The notes: generated by a model from the sequence alone, not told the origin. DNA of 60,000 nucleotides from Membranipora membranacea (GCA_914767715.1 OU612072.1:22322001-22382000); one strand, 5' to 3'; counted from the first letter of the stretch, positions 22,364 through 33,840 are shown. Made by a program: numbers and translations.

Positions 22364-22684
22364 GTGAGTCAGGGTTCTGTAGATGAGGAAACTTTTGCTT
22401 TTTTTGTAACTTGTAAGCAATGCAATAACGATTTGAGAATCGATATCGTTGATATACGAAGGTCCCTTAAGATAATTATTAGTCCTTAGTAGTTCCTTAC
22501 TTTGGCTCTTGTTTTTGAAAGTCACAAATTAATATAAATGTATTATAAATTTAACATCAGTTCAAAATGTTTGCTTTGCATTCCTTAGCTACTAGTTATC
22601 CCAGGCACCAATCATTCCAACACATTGGATAAATTATATATTATACTGGTTGAAACTTCTAATTGATTTCTACAATGATGACAG

Positions 22685-22871
22685 GAGAGTGATACGAGGT
22701 ATCGAGACATCAGTAGATGACCTCACAGAGTTTACATGTGAAGTGGTATAATGTAGTTATGGGACCAGATGGTAAAACCTACCTACAAGCACCGCTGGCT
22801 CAGAGTGGGGATTTGTCCCCCATACAACCGATTCTCAGACCTGCTGGAGCTGCTACCGGTACTGGATATAT
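22685..22871 (+). CDS. RAPGEF1: C3G N-half exon 4, with a frame error
   Basis: Opens RVIRGIETSVDDLTEFTCEV in the frame set by exon 3 and hits TAA at 22749-22751. One frame over, KWYNVVMGPDGKTYLQAPLA continues to the gtaagt donor with the phase exon 5 requires. The exon is one base out of register (187 nt), so there is an indel near 22735-22748 or an assembly error. Confidence 0.65.
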
Positions 22872-23156
22872 GTAAGTTATTCTTTGTGTGTAAACTTATG
22901 TCATTTTTTTCTGTTGGGCACGAGGAATAGCATTCATTATCATTGACATAGTTTGTGTGGTATATTTAGTTTGTTTATGCCTCGTTCGCACTTGCTCTAG
23001 CTAAGTTAATTTCATCATTATTTGCATAACTATATGTATACATTCAACTTATTGACTTGATACACAAAACCACCAAAAGTTATGCCCTCTTTGACATTAA
23101 GGGGGCAACTCCAACATAAAGCTACAATGCATGCGTTTTTATCCTTTCGTTCATAG

Positions 23157-23336
23157 GGGAGCACCTGTCGATTTGAAGTATTTCACAAGCAGAATAGACC
23201 AGTTAACGATGGACTTCATAGCTAACTCTGCTACAGGACAGAAGGGGAGAGCCCCCAATTTATCTCACCCACCCTCAACCTCTGAGAGAAAATACAGATC
23301 AAGAATATGTGATACGTGGTTGGAAGCAATCGCAAG
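23157..23336 (+). CDS. RAPGEF1: C3G N-half exon 5
   Basis: 180 nt, phase 2 in and 2 out, reading MGAPVDLKYFTSRIDQLTMD and then FIANSATGQKGRAPNLSHPP. The donor GCAAG|gtggtt was chosen because it fits the phase of exon 6; the frame stays open to 23388. No domain is recognised. Confidence 0.45.
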
Positions 23337-23405
23337 GTGGTTCAACTTAGCCCAGCTAAGATTTATAACAGTATGCAAGAAGGTTTAGATGTAAATGATA
23401 ATTAC

Positions 23406-25560
23406 CAGAGAGATAGATGTCGAGTGTGTCTGTCAGTATGTCCAGGTGAGAGTATGAATGGAATGGATACCAATGGTGTATGATAAGTGTGTAACCTTGT
23501 TAGGTCAGATAAGTGAGCTAGTTGGTTGTAATGGCCAGTTGACCATCTGTATGTGCTCAATATATGTAGTGGAATACCACCAGTCATGGCTTTTCCCGGC
23601 TAAGCCGATGGCATCCCAGAATGCCAGTCAGGGTTTTCTGACTATGTGTCAGCGACAGCTCAGAACGCGCCAGTTCCCAGAGCTATGCCAATGTTTTTTA
23701 ACCCCACCTTTTCGATGGTACAACTTAAATAGTGTGCTATTGTGCTGGCTGGAGGAGATAATGACTGGAATAAGTACAGTTGAGAATAGCCTACAGTAAT
23801 TATGATGATGACTCAGTAGCTATCAATGCAGAAAGCCTTAGTTGAGTGTAATAATATTTTAATTACTACAGGTTGTGTGTAAAAGTATCTCAGTTGCCTC
23901 AACATAAAAAATAGTAGGTTTTAAACTTCAATTTTTATGTTTAAGCCCAGTGTTAAAGAGTTCCAAGTCTGATATCAAATAAATCCTAGGAGGCTATGCC
24001 TCTGCCCAGTGTAAGATGCTGCCTAGCATCTTAACATAGAGTAGCCTGAATAGCCACCACCTTCAGCTGTTGTATGAGAAAATCACAATGGTTTTGATGA
24101 AAGATCCGAGTAGAACCATGACCACTTGTAGTGCCAGGGCAGGTATGAACAATAGTGTTTGCAGAGAATGTGTGTGAAACAATGTATGTCATGTAAGTTA
24201 CGCAACATAAGTAGTGGCTGGTAACATGTCCAGGGATACAGCGCAGCACACGAGGCGATAGTGGTACCACATAGTCGGCTGTCAATAGTTTCCGAACAGT
24301 TTATTGTGTATGCAGCAGCATGGTTCACATTCAACATTGGTGTCAGATTGGCAGCATTCACATAATGATTTGTATCAGCAGAACAAAACATATCTGGGTG
24401 TAAAGTTAAAGGTTGTTCAACAGCAGTTGTCAACACAGGTGTCATAGCAATGACAGACATAGCCACAGCAATAGCACAGGTAGCAACAGGTCTCGTAGCA
24501 ACGAGCAGCGTTTCAGATTCGATAACCTTAGCAAAGGTCTTGGATTCCTCGACAGTTTCAAAGTGAACAGTTTCTTGACTTGACGTACAGATATTGGCAG
24601 GGTTTACTGATACAGTTTGAAATATCTCAATGCCATGATGAACCATAACCGGCAATGGAGTATGATAACTGACTGGCACATAAGAAAAGGAGAATCTATC
24701 TTCAAAGCGTTGAAGATAAAATTTACAACCTCGTACATGAGCTTCACTCTGAGCATAGAGATGTAGTCCTAGCTGATGGTCATTATCAAACATATTTACA
24801 GCCTTCTGTAATGTAAGAGTATTGCACTGATACTCACCAAATATCCTAGACATAATTAATAATTCTGCGTGGTAATCCCATAGTTGATGTTTTTCACAGA
24901 AGTTCAGTGCTTGGTCAAGTCCGATCCGTATATTCGGCTCAGCAGGTAGCAGCTGCCTCTGCCCAGTGAAGAGGTTATCCATAAGTTTGCTGAAAGTTTC
25001 ACCTGGATAATGTTCTTCGTAGGGTAAATCCATTTTAGCTTAATTGGAGAGTGTAACTGAGTGTACTGGAGGCAGAGAGGTAGATGTCGAGTGTGTCTGT
25101 CAGTATGTCCAGGTGAGAGTATGAATGGAATGGATACCAATGGTGTATGATAAGTGTGTAACCTTGTTAGGTCAGATAAGTGAGCTAGTTGGTTGTAATG
25201 GCCAGTTGACCATCTGTATGTGCTCAATATATGTAGTGGAATACCACCAGTCATGGGTTTTCCCGGCTAAGCCGATGGCATCCCAGAATGCCAGTCAGGG
25301 TTTTCAGACTATGTGTCAGCGACAGCTCAGAACGCGCCAGTTCCCAGAGCTATGCCAATGTTTTTTAACCCCACCTTTTCGATGGTACAACTTAAATAGT
25401 GTGCTATTGTGCTGGCTGGAGGAGATAATGACTGGAATAAGTACAGTTGAGAATAGCCTACAGTAATTATGATGATGGCTCAGTAGCTATCAATGCAGAA
25501 AGCCTTAGTTGAGTGTAATAATATTTTAATTACTACAGGTTGTGTGTAAAAGTATCTCAG
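23406..25560 (-). mobile_element. LTR-like element with 475-bp direct repeats and one 316-codon ORF
   Basis: Two direct repeats, 23418-23892 and 25085-25559, are equal in length (475 bp, TG..CA) and differ at only a few positions, which suggests a recent insertion. The 1.2-kb interior holds a single minus-strand ORF and no reverse transcriptase, so it would be non-autonomous. I find no clear target duplication, primer-binding site or polypurine tract, so a segmental duplication flanking the ORF remains possible. It sits in the intron between C3G N-half exons 5 and 6. Confidence 0.6.
24083..25033 (-). CDS. Unknown 316-residue protein inside the LTR-like element
   Basis: The longest uninterrupted ORF in the window. 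It begins MDLPYEEHYPGETFSKLMDN 50 bp inside the right-hand direct repeat, as a gag gene would. The first ~140 residues look globular (NFCEKHQLWDYHAELLIM, LGLHLYAQSEAHVRG); the rest is rich in Ala, Thr, Val and His. No zinc knuckle, protease or polymerase motif is visible. It may be a gag-like or captured host protein; function unknown. Confidence 0.6.
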   Translation of the reverse strand: MDLPYEEHYPGETFSKLMDNLFTGQRQLLPAEPNIRIGLDQALNFCEKHQLWDYHAELLIMSRIFGEYQCNTLTLQKAVNMFDNDHQLGLHLYAQSEAHVRGCKFYLQRFEDRFSFSYVPVSYHTPLPVMVHHGIEIFQTVSVNPANICTSSQETVHFETVEESKTFAKVIESETLLVATRPVATCAIAVAMSVIAMTPVLTTAVEQPLTLHPDMFCSADTNHYVNAANLTPMLNVNHAAAYTINCSETIDSRLCGTTIASCAALYPWTCYQPLLMLRNLHDIHCFTHILCKHYCSYLPWHYKWSWFYSDLSSKPL

Positions 25561-25940
25561 AATAGGCTCTGATTATGATAACGTCAGCAATAATTGTAAG
25601 GATAATCGATGACTTTGCACCAGGACAAGGCTAACTTGAGGAGCCTAGTAACTTAATTTTCTCTAATGAAATTGTCCATTTACTCTGTTAAACTTTGCCA
25701 GAGCTGCTTGTAGTTGTATTCCATTATTGACCGGTGATGAATGATGATGGAATGCCCCTACCAGCAAACTAGGATAAACCACATCACTCAGGAACTATCT
25801 ATTGTCAGTTACTGTGAGCTAAAAAACCTCATTGCAGGTCAAGAATTTTCCTAAGCAAATCTCTAGAAAATAAACTTGAGTTGAGTTGTATAAACATCAT
25901 TAATTTTGTTTAATTTTTCATGAGATGCCTCTTATGACAG

Positions 25941-26049
25941 TAACACCAACTCTCCGGTTGTAACAACGATGATGGCTGCCTCTGATCCTTCGACCCCCAG
26001 CAGGAACAAAAATTCTATGAATAGAAGCTTTGCTGGTCTGCCAGTGGGA
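25941..26049 (+). CDS. RAPGEF1: C3G N-half exon 6 (end uncertain)
   Basis: After a tatgacag acceptor the frame set by exon 5 reads NTNSPVVTTMMAASDPSTPS and then RNKNSMNRSFAGLPVG. It is Ser/Thr/Pro-rich like the C3G linker. A possible donor is GGA|gtatgg at 26049; the frame remains open for ~60 bases beyond. No later exon is recognised. Confidence 0.4.
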
Positions 26050-26576
26050 GTATGGAACAGCATGGGTTGCACCTTTCAAAAGCTTCATTCATTATCTTTA
26101 TGGATTATTCACAGGGATCATATTTAGAAGTTAGCACTATAATATAGTTGTCTTGAATTGATACATTCGGCCACATTGCCCACTCTCCCTGCATAAAATA
26201 ATTACATTGATATGAATAAGTAATAACCTAACAGACCCATTGACATAAATTCTCTGTCAGGATCATCCATTTCACAGTATAGCATGTTATAGCATTGTCA
26301 CATAGCCCTCTGTATATATACAGCCAACTGGTATTGAGTCTCAAATCCAAAGAGAATACTAGTCTGAGACATTTAGCTGTTGGTAACATTACACATATCG
26401 ACTGATTCGAGTATCGATGGCGCCGTCGCTGCTTTAATGGCGAATCAAATGCAAAGATTTCTGTGAAAATTCTCAAACACAGACTAAGCTTTGTAACGCC
26501 CAAGATCTATAAATCGATCAACTGCTTTGTTTGGTACAAGATTCCACATTAGTGATTTAAGTCTAAGTCGTCATTG

Positions 26577-26855
26577 CTGAGAGGGTTACCCCTCTAGAGT
26601 ACAGGCACCCTATACCCTTGTCCGCTGGGGTTCCGGCTACTCCTTTTATCGAAGAGGCAGATGGGGTCTTTTTACAGCATGTTGGGTGTGTAAACACACA
26701 GCGGACCTCCGGTATTTTAAGTCCCGTTCCGCAAGGACCTGGCTAGGATGGATTGTGCGCCAGTACCAAATCAGAAAGGACTGCCGGCGCTGGGAATCGA
26801 CCCTGGACCACACAGATCGGCACTCTTAACCATCAGACCACTCCTGACTCCTGGT
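26577..26855 (-). mobile_element. tRNA-derived SINE
   Basis: On the minus strand the head contains TGGTCTGATGGTTAAGAGTG (A box region) and GGGTCGATTCCC (B box), typical of a pol III promoter from a tRNA. The body contains CTCTTCGATAAAAGGAGTAG and AAGGGTATAGGGT, both shared with the shorter insertion at 59249-59449. Confidence 0.8.
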
Positions 26856-28580
26856 CATCTATATCTTTATGCAGTTATTATTTTACAGCTATTTGGAGTT
26901 TTTAATCAATTGTGAGGAGGTGAACTACTCATGACTACTGCCAGCAACATGAAATGAAATATGCCATGTATGGTCGTCGGTCTGGTTGTTATAATTTTCT
27001 GACCATTCCGGTGCACATCTGCGGCAATTCAAAGACTCAAAATGTTTCAGTAACCTTGCAAAGTTCATAGTCTGATTACAACATTATCCAGCCTCATGAG
27101 CCCGAGTATGGATATACTCGCTTGCTGTATCTTCTTGTATAGTACTCATAAGATAGGTTACCATTTGCAAAAAACTGTAAAACCTAAATTTGAGGAATCT
27201 AAACCTCGCCCCCTTTATTTAGGTTTTACGGTACCTCAAAAGTGGTTATCAATCTCATAAGAACTATAAAAGGTTTAAACTTCTGAACTATTTCATTTTT
27301 AACATTGACTCATAAGAAGCAATAAGATAGATGGTGTTCATTGAATGAGCTCATCTACAATATAGATTTACACCATCATCACCCCAGCTCATAAGTTGAC
27401 AGCTATGCAAAGGAACTACCTCACTGCTAAACACAGTGCTCATCCTGCAATTGAATTTTAGTGGTATGGTGGGACGGACAGTGAATCCCTCCTTTGTTCT
27501 AACCCACCAATAAATAATGATAAATCTGACTTTATGAACTCGCTTACTTTTTTACCGATGACATCATTTTTATATTACTTAAAAATAATTGATTAAAATT
27601 GTAATAAAATGCAAATGGAATGCATCTCACAGTAGGCCTGCAGACTGCTCATCAGCTCAATTGTATTTACTCTTCAGAAGAATTAGGGATTCAAATATCT
27701 TTTATTTAACGTAAGTGGAATGTTGCTCTTCAGGCTAGGTATAAAAAATAAATCAAATTTCAAACGAGAGAATGCAGTGACCCTAATTCTCATACTGTAG
27801 CAATCATATTATTCCAATAAGAGACAACTTTTGAGTGTTTAAGAGACCTTGTAGGGCCTCGATTGCAAGTCCCTGCTCTATTTCCACTTTGCAAGAAAAA
27901 CTTACACCCGCCCGCTACGCGCAAAAATCCAGGAGTATAAAGATGGGTAATTCTATAATTATCAACACTCTACGCTTTCGGGGACAAATTTAAAAAGTTC
28001 TATGTGAGGTACAAGCACCATTCTTTTTTCTGGTTATAGTTAGTGCTTAAATGAATCCCAGTTATTAGCGGTTAAGAAATAAGTTAGTATTGAACTGAGG
28101 AAACAAATAAAACATGATTAAAAATCAGTCATCGACGCTCAGCTGTTTTTATTTGGCTGAACTTTATTATCTAAAGGGGTGGATTATGAACCTGTACCCC
28201 TGCCATAAAATAACTCTGAGTTAGTATTTATAAATAACTTTTTTATGTTGCAAAAAACATTATTGTATTGATATTTCAGTGCTGTACTTTATAATCAGTA
28301 ATCACCAGCTATAATTGTGCTGTACATGTGAGGCATACAATCAGGGGGCGTGGTTATCTTATCCGCCCCTGCCTATGTGATTTAGAAATGATCGCACCCA
28401 TCCACATAACTGATGAAAACTGTATAACCTAAGATTATATTATTGGTATTACTAACCACACGCATATAATGAGCTAATCTATGAAGTTTAATAGCGCCTT
28501 GCTGCCAAAAATAACTAATAAATTGCCATTGAAACATCTAACGAAAACAAATTGTTGCAGATGTGTTGTTCTGCTCTTCT
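26856..28580. other. 1.7-kb region with no recognised gene
   Basis: AT-rich. A short inverted pair (AACCTAAATTTGAGG.. and ..CCTTTATTTAGGTTT) lies near 27180-27232. Nothing coding is seen. Confidence 0.5.
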
Positions 28581-28581
28581 C

Positions 28582-28609
28582 GGGGGGGGGGGGGCCCCCC
28601 CCCCCCCCC
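28582..28609. repeat. G13-C15 homopolymer palindrome
   Basis: Thirteen G immediately followed by fifteen C, which forms a perfect GC hairpin. Surrounding DNA is AT-rich. It may be a genuine element boundary or an assembly join. Confidence 0.9.
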
Positions 28610-28677
28610 GGCTCATAATCTATCAAATAATTTAACGGCATTTACAAACAAAAAATTGTTGTCACAAATTCTCCATA

Positions 28678-29058
28678 TTAAAAGCCAAAACTTTGGTGTT
28701 TGATAGGCCGAGAGAGCAGCATGAGCACTAATAAAATTAGCAGAAAAAGATAGGAAAACTGAGCTGATTTCCCTCCAAAATGAACAGAGACTGTAGCTAG
28801 TAAAATTGTAAAAGTCTGAGAAAATACTGTTCTGTAATTTTCACTGAATAATTGGATTTTACAAACTGAAACATAATGGGCGCCATCCAACCACCCTGTG
28901 TGGATTTGGGCAGACCGTTTTGTATCACAATTTCTCAGAATACATTGATTATGTGGCGACAATGCGGGCATTTCCATATATGCTGAAAGATTTAACTGAG
29001 AGTAACTACACTTGAAGCAAAAAAGACAACCGTGGATATCTTCATAACAGGTGAGCAC
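28678..29058 (-). CDS. Possible 126-residue membrane protein (weak)
   Basis: An ATG-initiated ORF with a cysteine-rich N-terminal half and a hydrophobic C-terminal segment (FSYLFLLILLVLMLLS) that could span a membrane. No family is recognised and no splice or codon evidence distinguishes it from chance. Confidence 0.2.
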   Translation of the reverse strand: MLTCYEDIHGCLFCFKCSYSQLNLSAYMEMPALSPHNQCILRNCDTKRSAQIHTGWLDGAHYVSVCKIQLFSENYRTVFSQTFTILLATVSVHFGGKSAQFSYLFLLILLVLMLLSRPIKHQSFGF

Positions 29059-29201
29059 ATCGTTTTAGCTGCCATCTATGTTAATTCAACTTGTTCAGAT
29101 TAATGATACCAAAAAATCAATATTGCAACACCAAAAACCTTTCACTAGATTAGATGGGCAGCTCAAAATCAACACTGTGAGCAAACTTAATTTTTTATAA
29201 G

Positions 29202-30142
29202 TTGTCCTACACCAATAGAGAAAGAGACGGTTTTCTCAGTCATTTTGACTTACTTGCATGGGATCGGCTTTCTAATGATGAGAAACACAAACATCAATAC
29301 CAAAACTGCTCAGAATGTATGACTGAGACTCATAAATATGTCTATGGAAAGTTAAGAAGAAATGCTATTGCATTTGGCAGCCAAGTTCCAGATGGACCAG
29401 CCCTACCTCCACGAATAGAAAACACAGAGAGAGAGGAGATAATTAGGGAAGCTTTAGCTGTGGTCGGTCAAATCGCAGTTGAAAGCGCACATGCTGCTGC
29501 CATGGCACATAGCGTTTCCATGAGAACAATGCAAAATCTTAGGAGAGAAGTTGCACTCGTAAAGTGTGAAAACACTAGGCCGATCTATGAGCTAAAATCA
29601 GAAAACTATGTGTTTGATAGGGAACTAACAAAAGAACACATAGAGGCAACAATAGAAGCTAATGGCAGACCAAACTTCTCTGAGTTAGCTAGGAATTTCC
29701 CTGTATTCTTGAGAAATGGAAAAATAGCGTCATGGCAATCAGATACTCAAACAATTTGCCACTGATGGGATATTTGAGCAACCGGACAAGGAGAACAGAA
29801 GGCAAAGGCGTGGGAAAAGGATGCTCGACTTAGATTGGGCCAAGTTTCTATTGACAGCACTTTATCCTACCAGAGACCAGCTGAAACAAGAGACAAGGGA
29901 CAAGATTTCACGAGGGGAGCTTGATATCGGCGTCCCCATTGTCCCGATCACTGTTGAGTGTTTGAAGATAGGAGAAGGAGGAGAGCTAGAAAATCACAGT
30001 ATCACAACTGAAGGGCGAGCATACGGTATGCAGAAAATTCTTGATAAGCTTCTTCACCAGCATCTAAGCCTAGGGCAGCACCGCAATCATTTTAACGCAG
30101 CTGATGACATAGATGAAGTTATAAAACAGTTACGTATAAAGG
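29202..30142 (+). CDS. Exon 1 of the unknown-family gene, with +1 frame error near 29730
   Basis: A tttttataag acceptor precedes TTGTCCTACACC, so 29202 is likely an exon start and not a start codon. The frame reads NRERDGFLSHFDLLAWDRLS to FLRNGKIAS, then the product continues one frame over as HGNQILKQFATDGIFEQPDK and MLDLDWAKFLLTALYPTRDQ. The donor AAGG|gtaggt gives phase 1, matching exon 2. Confidence 0.6.
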
Positions 30143-30393
30143 GTAGGTTTGATCAGTCAATAAACATTTAACTGTATTTTTACCAGCTACATAAATTTAC
30201 ACACAAGTCAACATCAGAGGTAATGAAAATATCAGCAAAGCATGTCTAGTATCAAAATATATGTTCTGCATAATCTGATAAGATGTAGATGCTGTAAGTT
30301 TTTACCATTTGTCTGGTCATCAAAATGACTGGTGATCACGGTGAAACTTGATCACTTGCTTATTGTCTTAACCTTGGTGTTATTATTTTTAAG

Positions 30394-30574
30394 GTATTCA
30401 TTGTAATGCACGGAGTATAGAAGAGCTGAATGAAATGATTTCCTCCCGTATGTTTGCTGTCTGGCGCGATCATTCTACCGTCGGCTCACATAGTCATTTC
30501 CTTGTTCTTCTCTCACTTATCTATGATCCTCTAGTATACCTCACACCTGCGGAATATAAAGAAGGTGGAGAAAA
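30394..30574 (+). CDS. Exon 2 of the unknown-family gene
   Basis: 181 nt, phase 1 in and 2 out. Reads GIHCNARSIEELNEMISSRM, then FAVWRDHSTVGSHSHFLVLL and SLIYDPLVYLTPAEYKEGGEK. This is the most characteristic block of the family as I remember it. Confidence 0.65.
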
Positions 30575-31076
30575 GTAAGTGTCTTGCAGAGGCTATTCAT
30601 TCATGATAACATCGCAGAGTAAGCATATTGTACCTCTATGAAGACTTTTTGTCAACGATTTATAACTAGGGGACTATCAGTGGCTATGTAGCCCAACGGC
30701 TACAAGTTATCGAAAACTTTCAGGGGAGCTTCGGAGATCACAGTCAATTATTATTTGGTGTATAGTGTGGTAGAAATGTCTGGTTTCACACTACAGAGGC
30801 TCAGTCTAGTAGCCTGTTCTGCAGACAATCTTACTTAGAACTTCGTAGTACAGAGTAAGGATATATCATCATAGTACATATTGCATTATAACGCTGTAAA
30901 GCAGTTGTGGTTTCGGATTGGCTTGCAGATCAAAGTAGAGTAACACAATATTTGAACATGTACTGTGCATTGCATGATCATTGGTCGACACATTTCAAAC
31001 ATCATACTAAACGGACTGCTCATGTTTTAGGTCTCTTGATTCGATAATCAGCCTGATAGATTTATATTTTCGCTAG

Positions 31077-31202
31077 ATCAAACAGCTCAACAAAGGATCA
31101 GATGCTCTATTACACCCTACCGAGTTGAAGATCTAAAATCTCTGCTGCCATCAGTGTCCCATTCAGAAATCGTCTACCATTCAAAAATGAGAGTTGGCAT
31201 AG
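31077..31202 (+). CDS. Exon 3, with frame error
   Basis: Opens SNSSTKDQMLYYT in the expected frame and meets TGA at 31126-31128. One frame over, YRVEDLKSLLPSVSHSEIVY and SKMRVGI run to the ATAG|gtacat donor in the phase exon 4 needs. Confidence 0.5.
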
Positions 31203-31445
31203 GTACATTTCAGTTACATGCATTTGAAATCATACCTTGTTCTCGAGAAGAAATTGAAGCCGTAGAGGTTTATATATCTATCAATATCATGATAGCAGGG
31301 TCTAATAATAATTGTGTAACCAGTCATCATCGAATGCTAGCTTTAGCTTTCCATAATATCATCGTTGCAAACATCCTAAAGTGAAAGAAAATAAAGATAG
31401 GCTACTGATTCTATCGTAATTCATGTTCTCAAGGTGATTCTTCAG

Positions 31446-31645
31446 CAAGGGTATTTGAGTCAGGCAATCAGGTGAATGGCTACCATCCCTGCCACTGCGG
31501 CATTGACATCCGTCTTGTCCTGACCTACCAGAATCTAACAAAGCCTAAGTATCTATCTATGTGTGCTAGAATGGAGGTAATCCAGGAAACAAGTCGATGG
31601 AATGATAGGCCGGTTGGACAGATATCAGCCTATGATAATCTCAAT
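31446..31645 (+). CDS. Exon 4: Cys/His motif
   Basis: 200 nt, phase 1 in and 0 out. Reads ARVFESGNQVNGYHPCHCGI, then RLVLTYQNLTKPKYLSMC and VIQETSRWND. The FESGNQ..GYHPCHC pattern parallels the family's FESG.QKGG.Y.C..C, a possible metal-binding site (inference). Confidence 0.6.
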
Positions 31646-31911
31646 GTGAGTGATTTTTTCTTCTTTGGAGATTATCTCATATAATGTAATAACTCTATAG
31701 GTCACAAGATTACTTGTACACAAAACAGGGCAAGATTAGTGTACCAGTGAACCCTTGCTTTGAAACTCTTAAATTTTAACTCAAAAACAGCCAAGAGCTC
31801 TACTTCAGTAAGGGAGGCTGGTCACTCTTAACATCATTTTAAGTTAGATCATCTTCTTTTTTTAATCTAAGATAATAATGGAGGGTTTGTTAATGGTACC
31901 CGGCCATAATG

Positions 31912-32311
31912 CCATGGCCAAAATGCCATTGGGACAAAATGCCATTGCCATAATGCCATTGTCATAATGCCATGGCCATAATGCCATAGGTGAAAACACC
32001 ACTGCACAATATACCAATGCCAAAATACCAGTTGTACAAAACGCCAGTTGTGTCAAAATACCAGTGGATATAAAGCCAGATGTGTCAAAATACCAATGGA
32101 TATAAAGCCAGATTGGACATAATACCATGCGGGACAACATACCATATCCCAAAATACCATTGCCAAAATGCCAAAATATATAACCAAAGGAGATCAAGCC
32201 ACGTTGTACTTTTTTTTAGTCACATTACAGCTGCGGATTGCTCGATCAGAGTAGGGGGTGGTTCAGTTGGTTAGAGCCATCTCCTTCACTGTTCAAGTCT
32301 CGAAGTTTCTA
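31912..32311. repeat. Left arm of a 400-bp inverted repeat, with ATGCCAT-rich satellite
   Basis: About 250 bp of degenerate ATGCCAT/AATACCA repeats, then a unique block, then GGTTCAGTTGGTTAGAGC and GTTCAAGTCTC, which look like tRNA A and B boxes. The whole arm is repeated inverted at 35104-35503. The pair brackets 2.8 kb inside the intron between exons 4 and 5 and may be the ends of one composite mobile element. Confidence 0.8.
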
Positions 32312-33239
32312 CATTTGAATTTGTTTCGCTTGGGGTAGTTGGGCCCTATTGTACTGAAGGCTAGTGTGTGTTGCAGAAATTGCAGCCAAATATTGCGCCG
32401 TCAAGTCGCCAACTCTGTGGGTTATGGCAAGTTAATTGACTCTCTAAATTTGACCAACTTTATGTCTTGGCTTGAAGGGTTTTGACTGGTCTTTTCTGAT
32501 GCTATTACCGGCGTCATGAAGGCTAGCATGATTGCACTCTGGCCCTGCCCACACCTCCGGTATGAACTTTTTGAACAAGCCTATGCAATTTCTTAACAAG
32601 GACCTCTCTCCTCGCTTGTTATTGGTTTTCATAAATTCAAGTTTGTTGGATCAAGCGTTGTGTTCATGGTTTGTTATCATATCAGAGACTATAGATATAT
32701 CTATAGTCTCTGATCATATTGAAAATATTTTGAATTGAGTAGGAAATAAATAAAAGTTTCAAAACTTTATATTCACAAAGTATTTGTAATGGCATGATTT
32801 TTAGTTTTACAAAAATATGAGAACTGTGACCCCTGGTTTAATTCCCTTGATGTCACACAGAGTCCTATCTGGCTGTCACTTGCGTGGCCCCAGAACTCTA
32901 ATTCTAGATTCTGCTCAATGGCTGGACCGAGTGCTTGTATCATCATCAGGGTTAAATCTAATTCCTTTTTCAGGCTTCTAAAATGTTCATAGATAGTTAT
33001 GCTGTTCCTCTTTCTTTTAAAAAAGTTCCGGAATATGAGCTGTAAGTCTTCTGGTCAAAAATGTTGTTCGAGGTCTCAAAAAGGTATTCTCATAGTTTAT
33101 GACAAGACAGTTGGTGATAAACCATTCATTTATCAGAGGTAAATTGCTCTTCGTAATTTCAGGTTCAGTGCTAAAATTATTAGTATTATCTGCAAAAAAA
33201 TTTCAAGTTAGATCAGGTTATACATTTAAAAGGTCAACA
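32312..33239. other. Spacer of the composite element, no gene seen
   Basis: Contains a perfect palindrome at about 32684-32711 (AGAGACTATAGATATATCTA..). No coding evidence. Confidence 0.5.
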
Positions 33240-33840
33240 TTATAAATTATAAATAGTGCTGGCCGAGAACGAACCCTAGGGAGCACCGATCATGACAGGC
33301 AGTAAACCGACTTAATTCATTTACCAATACAAACTGTTTTCTATTTAAAAGATAATTTTCCTACAGTCGCTATGAGGGGGATAATATCTGAAAAAAATAT
33401 CTGTTTACTTATTAGAACGCTGTGATTTATTGTATCAAAAGCTTTTGAAAGATATAAAATTAAACCCTGGGTGATTCTTCCATCAATAAAATGGCCGTAA
33501 AGTTGTTCCATTATAATATTGATTGTGTTAGTTGTACTGCGCCCATCTAATGCCAAATTTGTTACAATGATTTTTAAATTTCCTCTATGGTTTTTGAATG
33601 CTTTTTGCTTATTTTGTGAAGTTTAGTACCCTCTTTGGTGAGTGTAAATAACTGCTTAGTCATCCAAGGTTTCTTGGTAGTAGGACGTTGACGCTTTCTG
33701 GCACTAATTTTGTTGCTGGCATTATCAATGCATGAGCTTGGTTTTCCATTAAAAGTTGGTGTCAGATATTTCTGTAACAATTTTGTTATTGTATAATTTC
33801 TTATAATAACACATAAATTTATTTTAGTTGTGTTCATCCG
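33240..33840 (-). mobile_element. Degenerate LINE fragment
   Basis: On the minus strand, KPWMTKQLFTLTKEGTKLHK (the endonuclease-RT linker type) is followed in another frame by LALDGRSTTNTINIIMEQLY and LYLSKAFDTINHSVL, an RT active-site-A block in which the usual LDLSKAFD Asp is replaced by Tyr. Too broken to be active; lies between the inverted-repeat arms. Confidence 0.75.

Larger units (their letters stand above)
19222..26049 (+). pseudogene. RAPGEF1: RAPGEF1 N-terminal-half gene on the plus strand (6 exons, frameshift)
   Basis: Exons 19222-19363, 21451-21625, 22247-22363, 22685-22871, 23157-23336 and 25941-~26049 join in phase except for a one-base frame error inside the fourth. Together they encode the helical N-terminal domain of C3G: VTQALKYINFAIDK, LPGSATVALEVI, YNVLAELIEWADAVML and RVIRGIETSVDDLTEF parallel the remembered human VSALRYF, LPGSA, LANLIRWSDQVMLEG and GVIKAVLDGVKEL. 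In vertebrates this domain binds E-cadherin and restrains the exchange domain (known of the family). No REM or CDC25 exon follows on this strand. The copies on the other strand lack this domain. Confidence 0.75.

Noticed and set aside
24031-24285. Second ORF overlapping the 316-codon ORF
   Set aside because: Lies entirely within the end of the longer frame and has no features.
32262-32311. Functional tRNA gene
   Set aside because: A and B box-like motifs are present but no cloverleaf or acceptor stem can be drawn; better explained as a SINE head.
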